The notes beneath the pieces are model-generated. The model saw nothing but the letters and a program-made list of their open reading frames with translations, was not told the origin of the DNA and did not search any database. A DNA stretch of 64,000 bases from Alphaproteobacteria bacterium (GTDB lineage Bacteria > Pseudomonadota > Alphaproteobacteria > Reyranellales > Reyranellaceae), in NCBI GenBank assembly GCA_019635875.1, contig JAHBYP010000001.1, positions 1,054,001-1,118,000 on the forward strand, written 5' to 3'. This document shows positions 41,989-50,307 of this stretch, piece by piece (the first letter of the stretch is position 1; each line of letters opens with the position of its first letter). Position numbers and translations under genes: made by a program.

Positions 41989-44271
41989 TCACGAGCCCGA
42001 CCGATTCGCCGCCCCCGGCTTGGGCTGCAGATCCATGACCCGCGGGAACTCGCGCGCGACGGCGTCCGGCCGCAACGGCACACGGATGTACTCGCGCCGC
42101 TGCCACAGCGGCAGCTGATCGGCGTAGGCCGTGCTGCCCAGCCAGCCATCCTGGCCGCCGAACAGCAGGAACCAGTTGGCGTCGGGATCGGCCATGTCGG
42201 AAATGTGGCGCGACTGCGAGCCGTAGCGCGCATCGTGGCGATCGTTCACGAGGTCGTGCGCGGTCTTCATGACGGTCTCGCGCGAGCCGCCCGCCGGCAG
42301 GTCGGCGACGACGAAGGCGCCACCGATGAGTGGCGCATTGACCAGCAGGTGGGCGGCTCGCAGGCGATGCATGTCCCCCCATGTGGCGAAGCGCGCCGCG
42401 TCGCGCGCCGCCGCCGACAGCGCCGCCGCCAGCACGGCGTGCCGCCGCGCCGTCGGCAGCGCTTCCAGGTCGGCGACGAAGAAGCGCGTTATGTGGGGCC
42501 ATTGCAGGTACACGCCGGGCAGGTCGCGGTGGCTGGCGGCGCCATACACGGCAGGAAGCAGGTGGAAGAGCAGCGTTTCGAACGCCACCGGGCCCGGCGA
42601 ATTCGCGCGATAGTCACCGTCCCAGTCGGCCAGCCGCCGCACGAAGTCGGGTGCGACGCCGTCGAGGCCCGCCGCCCCGATCGCACCGAGAATGCCCTTG
42701 CCGACCGCGAGCGCCTTCTCAGATCGCGTGTCGCCCTGCAGGGCCATCAGATCCTCCACGGAGATGCTGGGCCGATCGCGCAGCAGCGCCTGCAGCCGGC
42801 CCACACGCTCGTCGTCGCTGAAGAAGAAGCCGATCGGCGTCCTCGACACGGCCGGCCTGTTGTTGGCAGAGGCGACGAAGCCCTCTGCAGGGTTGAGCGT
42901 ATGCGGCAGGTCGCCGGCCTCGACGAAGCCGCGCCAATGCGTCGCCGGATCGGCGGCGTCGAGCACCGGGTCGTCGTGGCGCAAGCTGTCGCGCGCCGGC
43001 AGTGTCGCGGCGAGAACCTGGCCGACATTGCCGCGCGAATCGGCGAACAGCATGTTCTGCGCCGACACGCCGAAGCCCGAGAAGGCGCGGCGGAACTCGT
43101 CCGGCGTACGGGCGCGCGAGGCGCGCAACAGGGCGGTGATCTCGTCGGTCGGCTCGTGACCGATCCAGCGCAGCGCGATCATCTCGCCTGGCCTGGCCTG
43201 GATCATCGGCGAGTCCGACACGATCGGGCCGAATGGGCTCATGCGGGTCGCGCGGACGCTGTCGAACCAGGCACGCACGCCGATGCGGACCTCCTTGCGC
43301 GTGATCGCATCCGGCGACAGCTTCGAGACGTCGTACAGGTCGCTGGAGGCGGCGCGCATGTTGGTCCCGCCCCACGCCATGTCGGGGCTCCGGCCCAGCG
43401 CCACGAAGGGCAGCCCGGGCACCATCAGCCCTACCATGTTGTAGCTCGGCGAGCGCATGCCGACGATCAGCCAGGCGTTGGGCAGAGAGAGGCCTAGATG
43501 CGGATCGCTGGCGATCAGCGCACCGCCGGTGGCGCTGTTGCGCGCCGAGACCGCGACCGAGTTGCTGCCCGAGCGGCTGCGACCGGCCAGGATGTCGCTG
43601 AGCACGGTTTCCTGCGGTGTCGCGGCGAAGCTGGTCGCCCCATCGGCGCCCGCTGCCAGCGTGCGCCGCCAGATCTCGGCGAAGCCAGGCTTGCCGCGCT
43701 CCTTCAGCATGGCGAAGTAAACCAGCCAGTTGACATCCGCGCCAGCCAGCCGACCGATCGTGAGGATGTCGCGCAGCGTCCAGGGCTCGGCGGCAATGCC
43801 CATCAACCCGAACTCCGGCGGCTTGTGGCGCCGGCGCGACTGGTAGTGATTCATGCCGTCGACGAAGGCCTGGGCGAAGTCCTGGGTGTCCGCGGGCATG
43901 CGCGCGATCACAGCGTCGACAGCGCGACCCAGTCCCAGAATGCGCAGCGAATGATCGATGTCGACGGTGAACGGTCCCGCCGATTCCGAAAGCCGGCCCT
44001 GCGATATGCGGCGCAGGACCTCGAGCTGACCCTCGCGCAGATGCAGATGGACCATGCCGAGCGCGAAGGCGAGATCGCGGTCGGTGGCCGCATCGATGAA
44101 GGGCACCTGATGCGCGTTCCAGCGGATGGTTACCGGCTCGGCCAGTGGCAGCTCTGTGGTGGGAAAGCCCGACAGTCGATCCTCGCTGGTGGTGCGCTGC
44201 GGCGAGAGCGCAGCGCACCCCGGAAGCACGAGCGCAAGCACGCCGAGCAGGACTTGCCGAGCCGCACGCAT
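41989..44271 (-). CDS. Penicillin-acylase-family lipoprotein (Ntn amidohydrolase)
   Basis: A 760-residue Ntn hydrolase precursor. Signal peptide with lipobox LVLPGC (Cys19), alpha chain, spacer, and the autocleavage point at GSNSVAV, giving Ser236 as the new N-terminal nucleophile; the usual Trp of GSNxW is Val here. ASDPHLGLSLPNAWLIVGM follows, as in the family. Relatives cleave amides of penicillins, cephalosporins or acyl-homoserine lactones. The substrate is unknown, and the adjoining GH3 synthetase suggests N-acyl amino acids. A strong GAGGAGGTGG ribosome-binding site fixes the start at 44271. Confidence 0.88.
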   Translation of the reverse strand: MRAARQVLLGVLALVLPGCAALSPQRTTSEDRLSGFPTTELPLAEPVTIRWNAHQVPFIDAATDRDLAFALGMVHLHLREGQLEVLRRISQGRLSESAGPFTVDIDHSLRILGLGRAVDAVIARMPADTQDFAQAFVDGMNHYQSRRRHKPPEFGLMGIAAEPWTLRDILTIGRLAGADVNWLVYFAMLKERGKPGFAEIWRRTLAAGADGATSFAATPQETVLSDILAGRSRSGSNSVAVSARNSATGGALIASDPHLGLSLPNAWLIVGMRSPSYNMVGLMVPGLPFVALGRSPDMAWGGTNMRAASSDLYDVSKLSPDAITRKEVRIGVRAWFDSVRATRMSPFGPIVSDSPMIQARPGEMIALRWIGHEPTDEITALLRASRARTPDEFRRAFSGFGVSAQNMLFADSRGNVGQVLAATLPARDSLRHDDPVLDAADPATHWRGFVEAGDLPHTLNPAEGFVASANNRPAVSRTPIGFFFSDDERVGRLQALLRDRPSISVEDLMALQGDTRSEKALAVGKGILGAIGAAGLDGVAPDFVRRLADWDGDYRANSPGPVAFETLLFHLLPAVYGAASHRDLPGVYLQWPHITRFFVADLEALPTARRHAVLAAALSAAARDAARFATWGDMHRLRAAHLLVNAPLIGGAFVVADLPAGGSRETVMKTAHDLVNDRHDARYGSQSRHISDMADPDANWFLLFGGQDGWLGSTAYADQLPLWQRREYIRVPLRPDAVAREFPRVMDLQPKPGAANRSGS

Positions 44272-44441
44272 GTCGCCACCTCCTCGGAAGTTGCTTTCGC
44301 CCTCTTGGGCGCTGAGGTTAACATGGCTCATTTCCGGATTGGCGACAGGCTGATATGGGATCGGCCAGAGGCCGAGTTGCGGGGTTCCGGTACCCCGTCG
44401 ACGTGGTACCCTCGACCACTGAAAGCGGAGGTCGGTTTGCC

Positions 44442-45479
44442 ATGAGAGCGTCCCGACGGTTCTTGGCGCTGGCGGCGTTCCTTGCGGTCGTCGTCGGCCT
44501 GTCGCCGGCTGTGGCGCAGACGGCAGGCAAGCCGACGACGAGCGAGCCAGCGGCGCGCGCACTGAGCGATGCGGTGAAGGCGGTGCTGGCCTCGCTGGTG
44601 ACCGTGAAGAGCACCGTGCCGCGCGAGGCGCGCAGCGCGCGCAATCTCGGCACAGAGCGCGAAGGTCACGGCGTCGTGATCGACGACGAGGGCCTGGTGC
44701 TGACCGTCGGCTACCTCGTGCTCGAGGCCAACAGCGTCGAGATCGTCCAGGACAGCGGCAGGCGCGCTTCGGCGATGGTCGTGTCCTACGACTACGATTC
44801 CGGCTTCGCGCTGGTGCGTACCGCCATCCCGTTGAAGCTCAAGCCGGTGGCCTTCGGCGATTCGGACGTGCTCAAGCAGCGAGACAGCATCGTGGTCGCC
44901 GGCGCTGGCGGCGAGGACAAGGCGCTGCGTGGCCTGGTCGCCGACCGCCGCCAGTTCGCCGGCTACTGGGAGTACCTGCTCGACAACGCGATCTTCACGG
45001 TGCCGCCGTACCACAACTGGGGCGGCGCGGCGCTGCTCAACGAGCAGGGGGCGCTGATGGGCATCGGCTCGCTGCAGGTGCCCGATGCCTATCGCGGTGG
45101 GCGCAGCTTCCCCGGCAACATGTTCATCCCGATCAATCGGCTGAAGCCGATCTTCGAGACCATGAAGGCGGGGCGCCGGCCGGAAGGTTCCAAGCCGTGG
45201 ATCGGCATCACGACACACGAGGCGCGCGGCCGCCTGATCATCGCCAGTGTTCAGCCCGGCAGCCCGGCGGAGAGCGCCGGCCTGCGCCGCGGCGACGTCG
45301 TGCGCGCGGTCGGCGGCACCGAGGTCGATTCGCTGGCCGAGTTCTACAGCAATCTGTGGAAGGCGGGGCCGAGCGGCACCACCGTCACGCTGGGCATCGA
45401 TCGCGGCGGCGAGCGCGTCGACGTGGCGGTGCGTTCCGGCGACCGTTACAAGTACCTGCGGCTCGACAGCAGCCTGTAG
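44442..45479 (+). CDS. HtrA/S1C-like protein with PDZ domain, catalytic triad lost (secreted)
   Basis: A 345-residue protein with a signal peptide (~1-25, AVAQ). The DegP-like trypsin fold (~40-245) is recognisable, but every catalytic residue is replaced. Where TNNHV is expected it has TVGYLV (88-93); the Asp position (DIAL) reads GFAL with G121; GNSGGA is HNWGGA with W193. A PDZ domain follows (~250-335, SVQPGSPAESAGLRRGDVV). It is therefore predicted to bind rather than cut peptides in the periplasm. It is divergent from the acylase across 170 bases and followed after 21 bases by its paralogue. Confidence 0.82.
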   Translation: MRASRRFLALAAFLAVVVGLSPAVAQTAGKPTTSEPAARALSDAVKAVLASLVTVKSTVPREARSARNLGTEREGHGVVIDDEGLVLTVGYLVLEANSVEIVQDSGRRASAMVVSYDYDSGFALVRTAIPLKLKPVAFGDSDVLKQRDSIVVAGAGGEDKALRGLVADRRQFAGYWEYLLDNAIFTVPPYHNWGGAALLNEQGALMGIGSLQVPDAYRGGRSFPGNMFIPINRLKPIFETMKAGRRPEGSKPWIGITTHEARGRLIIASVQPGSPAESAGLRRGDVVRAVGGTEVDSLAEFYSNLWKAGPSGTTVTLGIDRGGERVDVAVRSGDRYKYLRLDSSL

Positions 45480-45500
45480 CGTCCGAACGAGGAGACCACC

Positions 45501-46538
45501 ATGTCGCGTCAGACGTCCGGGCCGACGACGATCACCATGGCCAGCCTGATGCCGATCTTCCCCGACGCCTCCGACGAGGCCGAGGAGCAGAACGAGGAGC
45601 GTTCATCCGAGCGTCGGCGCGGCATTCCGGCGCCGCCGGGGCTGGTACGCGCCATGCGCTCGGTGGTCGGGCTGAAGTCCAGCGTGCCCAAGGATGCGCG
45701 CACCGCCGAGACGCTGGGCACCGAGCGCGGCGGCCACGGCATCGTCATCGACGACCAGGGCCTGGTGGTGACCGTCGGCTACCTGATCATGGAAGCCAGC
45801 AGCGTCGAGATCGTCGAGCCGGGCGGCCGCTCGGTGCCGGCGCGTGTCATCGCCTACGATTTCTCGACCGGCTTCGGCCTGGTGCGCGCCACGCTGCCGA
45901 CGCGGGTCAAGCCGGTGAGCTTCGGCGATTCGCAATCGGTGAAGAACAAGGACACGGTGACCATCGCCGGCTTCGGCGGCGGCGCCGCGCAACGCGCCAT
46001 CGTCACCGACCGTCGCGACTTCGCCGGTTACTGGGAGTACTTCATCGAGAACGCGATCTTCACCTCGCCGCCCTATGAGTCGTTCGGCGGTGCGGCGCTG
46101 TTCACCGACGATGGCGAACTCCTTGGCGTCGGCTCGCTGTTCATTGGCGATGCCTATCGTGGGCCCTCGGGCGTGCTGCCCGGCAACATGTTCATCCCGA
46201 TCGACCGGCTGCCCGCCGTGCTCGACTTGGTGAAGGAAGGCAAGCGGCCAGGCCTCGGGCGGCCGTGGCTCGGCCTTTACGCCCAGCAGGTACCGGGCGG
46301 GTTGGTGATCGCCCATGTGTCGCCCGACGGGCCCGCGGCGCGCGCCGGGCTCAGGCGCGGCGACGCGATCAACAGCGTCGGCGACGTGCTGGTCGACGAA
46401 GTCTCGATGTTCTATCGCGCGGTGTGGAGCGCCGGCCCGGCCGGCACGCGCATCACGCTCAGCATCGAGCGCGAGGGCGACGAGTTCGATGTCACCATCC
46501 GCACCGTCGACCGCTATGATTTCCTCAAGCTCGACTAA
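45501..46538 (+). CDS. HtrA/S1C-like protein with PDZ domain, catalytic triad lost (no signal peptide)
   Basis: A 345-residue paralogue of the preceding protein, similar along its length (for example VTVGYLIMEASSVEIVEPGG and DRRDFAGYWEYFIENAIFT). The catalytic positions are again gone: TVGYL for TNNHV, GFGL for DIAL, and SFGGAA for NSGGA with F195 at the serine site. The PDZ domain is kept (~260-335). The N-terminus (~1-45) is acidic and Ser/Glu-rich with no clear signal peptide, so it may be cytoplasmic. GAGGAG before the ATG is a strong ribosome-binding site. Confidence 0.82.
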   Translation: MSRQTSGPTTITMASLMPIFPDASDEAEEQNEERSSERRRGIPAPPGLVRAMRSVVGLKSSVPKDARTAETLGTERGGHGIVIDDQGLVVTVGYLIMEASSVEIVEPGGRSVPARVIAYDFSTGFGLVRATLPTRVKPVSFGDSQSVKNKDTVTIAGFGGGAAQRAIVTDRRDFAGYWEYFIENAIFTSPPYESFGGAALFTDDGELLGVGSLFIGDAYRGPSGVLPGNMFIPIDRLPAVLDLVKEGKRPGLGRPWLGLYAQQVPGGLVIAHVSPDGPAARAGLRRGDAINSVGDVLVDEVSMFYRAVWSAGPAGTRITLSIEREGDEFDVTIRTVDRYDFLKLD

Positions 46539-46586
46539 CTGGGAGCGCCGGCGTCCCGCCGGCTCTCCCCACAGAGGGGCAGCAGC

Positions 46587-47543
46587 ATGAGCAGGGCTTT
46601 CGCCTCACAGGCGGATACCGAAGACAAGAAGATCACCTTCAGCCGCCTGTCGGAGCACGCCTACGCCTTCACGGCCGAGGGCGATCCCAACACCGGAATC
46701 GTCGTCGGCGACGACTGCGTGATGGTGATCGACGCGCAGGCGACGCCCGTGATGGCGCAGACGGTAATCGAGAAGATCCGCACCGTCACCGACAAGCCGA
46801 TCCGTTACGTCGTGCTGACGCACTACCACGCGGTGCGGGTGCTGGGCGCCTCGGGCTACGCGCCGCAGCACATCATCTGCAGCGAGGCGACGCGCGACCT
46901 GATCGTCGAGCGCGGCGCGCAGGACATGAAGTCGGAGATCCAGCGCTTTCCGCGCCTGTTCCGCGCCGTCGAGTCGATACCCGGCCTGACCTGGCCCACC
47001 ATTACATTCCACGACCGCATGAGCATCTGGCTGGGCAGGCTGGAGGTGCAGATCATCCACGCCGGACGCGGCCACACCAAGGGCGACACCATCGTCTGGC
47101 TGCCCGAGGAGAAGACGCTGTTCAGCGGCGATCTCGTCGAGTTCGCTGCCACACCCTACGCCGGCGACGCCTATTTCGAGGAGTGGCCGCACACCCTCCA
47201 GAAGCTGCGCGACCTGAAGGCGGCGGCGCTGGTGCCGGGTCGCGGCGACGCGCTGATGGGCGCCGAGCAGGTCGAGGCGGGGCTGAGCGGCACCCAGGGC
47301 TTCATCGCCGAGCTCTACACCGAAGTGAAGAAGCGCGCCGATGCCGGCGGCGACCTCAAGACGGCCTACGATTCGGCGATGGTGGCGATGCGGCCGCGCT
47401 ACGGCAACTGGGTGATCTTCGACCACTGCATGCCGTTCGACGTGTCGCGCGCCTACGACGAGGCCAAGGGCATCGCCGATCCGCGCATCTGGACCGCCGA
47501 GCGCGACATCGAGATGTGGAAGGCGCTTGAGCAACAGCCGTAG
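46587..47543 (+). CDS. Metallo-beta-lactamase-fold protein with altered metal site
   Basis: A 318-residue MBL-fold protein. The HxHxDH motif reads HYHAVR (79-84): the first two histidines remain, but the Asp and third His are Val and Arg. The later ligands H163 (AGRGHTKGD) and D182 (FSGDLVE) are present. It may bind a single metal or have lost hydrolase activity. The fold covers lactonases, glyoxalase II-type thioesterases and more, so the reaction is open. It lies 48 bases after the second pseudoprotease, on the same strand. Confidence 0.8.
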   Translation: MSRAFASQADTEDKKITFSRLSEHAYAFTAEGDPNTGIVVGDDCVMVIDAQATPVMAQTVIEKIRTVTDKPIRYVVLTHYHAVRVLGASGYAPQHIICSEATRDLIVERGAQDMKSEIQRFPRLFRAVESIPGLTWPTITFHDRMSIWLGRLEVQIIHAGRGHTKGDTIVWLPEEKTLFSGDLVEFAATPYAGDAYFEEWPHTLQKLRDLKAAALVPGRGDALMGAEQVEAGLSGTQGFIAELYTEVKKRADAGGDLKTAYDSAMVAMRPRYGNWVIFDHCMPFDVSRAYDEAKGIADPRIWTAERDIEMWKALEQQP

Positions 47544-47553
47544 CGCCACCGCT

Positions 47554-47654
47554 GTCGTCCTGAGCGCAGCGAAGGACCCCGCGGTATCGCGGCCGAATCC
47601 AGACAGGATTTCCCTTTGAACCACCGCTAGGTCCTTCGCTTCGCTCAGGACGAC
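47554..47654. repeat. Dispersed palindromic repeat, family B, copy 2
   Basis: The left arm begins GTCGTCCTGAGCGCAGCGAA at 47554; the right arm (47629-47654) ends TCAGGACGAC. The centre shares CGCGGTATCGCGG and ACCACCGCTAG with the copy at 32426-32527. It separates the MBL gene from the flavin hydroxylase gene and may act as a transcription stop or mRNA stabiliser. Confidence 0.85.
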
Positions 47655-47664
47655 TCCGCAGAGA

Positions 47665-49329
47665 ATGGCCTCCTACACCTATCCGAAGTACGTCTACGTC
47701 CCACCGCCCGAGCTGGTGCTGAAGCCTGGGGGGCCGCAGACCGTGCCGGTGCTGATCGTCGGTGCCGGGCCTGTGGGACTCACGCTCGCGCTCGATCTCG
47801 CGCTGAAGGGCATTCCCGTCACCGTGCTCGACGAGGACGATACGGTGAGCGTCGGCAGCCGCTCGATCTGCCAGGCCCAGCGCACGCTGGAGATCTGGCA
47901 CCGGCTGGGAGTCGCCGACCGCATGGTGGCCAAGGGCGTGACTTGGGACGAGGGCGAGGTGCTGCTGGGCGACCGGCCGCTCTACCGCTTCAACCTGCAG
48001 CCCGAGCCCGGCCACCGTTTCCCGGCCTTCATCAACCTGCAGCAATACTACTGCGAGCAATACCTGGTAGAGCGCTGCCTGCAGGAGGACAAGGTCGACC
48101 TGCGCTTTCTCAGCAGGCTGGTCGGCGTACGGCCCGACAGGGAGCACGTCGAGGTCGACATCCAGACGCCGGACGGCACCTACCAGCTTCGAGGGCAGTG
48201 GCTGGTGGCCTGCGACGGCGTACGCAGCCCGGTGCGCACCATGCTCGGCCTGCCCTACGAAGGCGAGGTGTTCGACGATCAGTTCCTGATTGCCGACATC
48301 CGCATGACGGCCGACCTGCCGAAGATCCGCCGCTACTGGTTCTATCCGCCGTTCCATCCCACGGACTCGGTGCTGCTGCATCGCCAGGCAGACAACGTGC
48401 TGCGCGTCGACTTCCAGCTCGGCCGCGACGCCGACGCCGAGGAGGAGCGCAAGCCGGCCAATATTGACCGGCGCCTGCGCATGATGTTCGGACCGGACGC
48501 ACGCTGGGAGCACGAGTGGAGCAGCGTCTACAAGTTCAGCTGCCGCGCCATGCCGCGCTTCGTGCATGGCCGCGTGATCTTCGCCGGCGACGCCGCGCAT
48601 GTCGTGTCGCCGTTCGGCGCGCGCGGCGGCAATTCCGGCGTCGAGGACGCCGACAATCTCGGCTGGAAGCTGGCGCTGCTGCTCAACGGCCACGCCTCAG
48701 CCTCGCTGCTCGCCAGCTACGACAAGGAGCGGGGTGCGGCGGCTCGCGAGAACATCCGTCAGTCGACGCGCAGCACGGACTACATCACGCCGAAATTCCC
48801 GGCTGCGCGCCTGCTGCGCGACGCCTCGCTGTCGCTGGCGCGCGACTTCGCGTTCGCCCGCGCCATGGTCAACAGCGGGCGCCTGTCGCGACCGACGCCC
48901 TACGCCGACTCGCCGATCAGCACGCCCGATGACATCATCGCGACCTGGGACGTCGCGGCGCCGGCGCCCGGCATGCCGCTGCCCGACGCTCCGCTGGGCG
49001 AAGGCTGGCTGACCGAGCTTGTCGCCGGCCGCTTCGCCGTGCTCGTCTTCGCCGAGCGCGCCGCGTCGCTCGACGCGGCCGAGGCCCGCCGAGTCGCCGA
49101 CATGGCCGACGAGATCCCCGGCTTCGTGCCGATCCTGGTCACGCGAGACCGCTTGGGTGCGCCGAATGGCTGGACCACGGCGATCGACAAGGCCGGCCTC
49201 GCCGCGCGGCGCTGCGATGCGCAGGACGGCACGACCTATCTCATCCGGCCGGACCAGTATGTCGCGGGACGGTGGCGCAAGCTGCACGACTCGACCATCT
49301 GGTCGGCGCTCAAGCGGGCGACGTCATGA
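47665..49329 (+). CDS. FAD-dependent aromatic hydroxylase (PheA/TfdB/MhpA type)
   Basis: A 554-residue class A flavoprotein monooxygenase. Rossmann GAGPVG at 33-38; the DG motif in ACDGVRSPVRTMLG; the GD motif in FAGDAAHVVSPFGARGGNSGVEDADNLGWKLAL (starting near residue 308). The C-terminal thioredoxin-like domain is as in phenol hydroxylases. It likely adds oxygen to an aromatic ring using NAD(P)H. A DUF2783 gene is coupled to it by a 4-base overlap, a pairing I associate with this hydroxylase subgroup. Confidence 0.87.
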   Translation: MASYTYPKYVYVPPPELVLKPGGPQTVPVLIVGAGPVGLTLALDLALKGIPVTVLDEDDTVSVGSRSICQAQRTLEIWHRLGVADRMVAKGVTWDEGEVLLGDRPLYRFNLQPEPGHRFPAFINLQQYYCEQYLVERCLQEDKVDLRFLSRLVGVRPDREHVEVDIQTPDGTYQLRGQWLVACDGVRSPVRTMLGLPYEGEVFDDQFLIADIRMTADLPKIRRYWFYPPFHPTDSVLLHRQADNVLRVDFQLGRDADAEEERKPANIDRRLRMMFGPDARWEHEWSSVYKFSCRAMPRFVHGRVIFAGDAAHVVSPFGARGGNSGVEDADNLGWKLALLLNGHASASLLASYDKERGAAARENIRQSTRSTDYITPKFPAARLLRDASLSLARDFAFARAMVNSGRLSRPTPYADSPISTPDDIIATWDVAAPAPGMPLPDAPLGEGWLTELVAGRFAVLVFAERAASLDAAEARRVADMADEIPGFVPILVTRDRLGAPNGWTTAIDKAGLAARRCDAQDGTTYLIRPDQYVAGRWRKLHDSTIWSALKRATS

Positions 49330-49526
49330 GCACACTGAAGGACGAACTCAACCTCGCGCGGCCCGACGATATCTACAACCTGATCGTCGACGCGCACAAA
49401 GGCCTGACACCGGAGCAGAGCGAGAGACTCAACGCCGCGCTGGTGCTGCTTCTGGCCAACCATGTCGGCGACGAGGGTGTGATCCGCCAGGCGGTGGCGG
49501 CGGCGCGCAAGAGCCTCACCGCCTGA
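49326..49526 (+). CDS. DUF2783 protein
   Basis: A 66-residue protein beginning MSTLKDELNLARPDDIYNLIVDAHKGLTPEQ. The pattern of a short helical protein with DD.Y..L..AH.GL....S fits DUF2783. Its ATG overlaps the hydroxylase stop (ATGA), so the two are made together; it may assist that enzyme. Function unknown. Its last 11 bases overlap the end of the convergent acetyltransferase gene. Confidence 0.75.
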   Translation: MSTLKDELNLARPDDIYNLIVDAHKGLTPEQSERLNAALVLLLANHVGDEGVIRQAVAAARKSLTA

Positions 49527-50307
49527 AGCGACTCATCCACTCCACGGCGTAGTCGACCAGCGCGCGCTGGCGCATCAGCCGTGCAGTGGCGGCGCCGACC
49601 CTGCCGACGCGGACGGCGCCGGCGTCGCGCTCGAGATTGTCGCCCAGCCGCGCGAAATCCGAATCGTCGAAGTCGAGGTCGTCGACCTCCAGCCAGTGCC
49701 GCGCGCCGTCGATCGTGACTGGGCTGGCAAAGGTCGCATGCCGCCGGGACGGCCAGTGCGCGCGGTACTCAGCGAGATGCAGCGAGGTGTTGCGCTCGTG
49801 GCTGACGCCCAGCAGCAGCACGTCGGCGTCCAGGTCGTACAGCCGCGCCAGCGGCGAGCGTTCACCCATGGCGCAGTTGAGCGAATGATCGTCCGTGATG
49901 AAGCCCGCGCGCGGGCCGCGTGCGGCGAAGGATTGGCGCGGATGGGCACTGCGGCGCACGCCGGGGTGCGTGCGGAAGCTCTCGGCGATCGCGCCCATGA
50001 TGCGCGTGGGCGTGATGGCCGGGTCGTAGGCCGGCATCTCGGCGCGGATGCGGCCGTGCCACTCGACTGGCACCGGCGGGGCGACCCAGCCGGCGGGATC
50101 GGACAGGCCGCCGCTATGCGTCGGCATGACCAGCGTGCCCTCGGACCCCAGCGCCGTGGAGAGCGCGGCGATCACCGCTGGCGCGTCGCCGATCACCCAG
50201 CCGAGCGATGACAGGGAGGAATGCACGATCATGGTCGCGCCCGGCCGCACGCCCAGCGCGCGCAGGTCGGTGGTCAGCGAGGCGGTGCTGACCGGCGGGC
50301 CGCCCAT
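49516..50307 (-). CDS. AAC(3)-fold N-acetyltransferase family protein
   Basis: A 263-residue member of the Antibiotic_NAT (aminoglycoside 3-N-acetyltransferase) fold. MIVHSSLSSLGWVIG, GTLVMPTHS, RSAHPRQSFAARGP and LGVSHERNTSLHLAEYRA are the conserved blocks, the last holding the catalytic His/Glu region. Many members are not resistance enzymes, and the catabolic operon context argues against resistance. Its ATG overlaps the stop of the upstream thioesterase (TGATG). It is the last gene of a five-gene minus-strand operon. Confidence 0.8.
   Translation of the reverse strand: MGGPPVSTASLTTDLRALGVRPGATMIVHSSLSSLGWVIGDAPAVIAALSTALGSEGTLVMPTHSGGLSDPAGWVAPPVPVEWHGRIRAEMPAYDPAITPTRIMGAIAESFRTHPGVRRSAHPRQSFAARGPRAGFITDDHSLNCAMGERSPLARLYDLDADVLLLGVSHERNTSLHLAEYRAHWPSRRHATFASPVTIDGARHWLEVDDLDFDDSDFARLGDNLERDAGAVRVGRVGAATARLMRQRALVDYAVEWMSRFRR

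Noticed and set aside
41989-44271. Beta-lactam acylase as a resistance gene
   Set aside because: The penicillin-acylase family has many substrates, and nothing in the sequence or context points to beta-lactams.
46587-47543. Possible beta-lactamase
   Set aside because: Only the fold is shared; the zinc motif is incomplete and the sequence around the sites is unlike true metallo-beta-lactamases.
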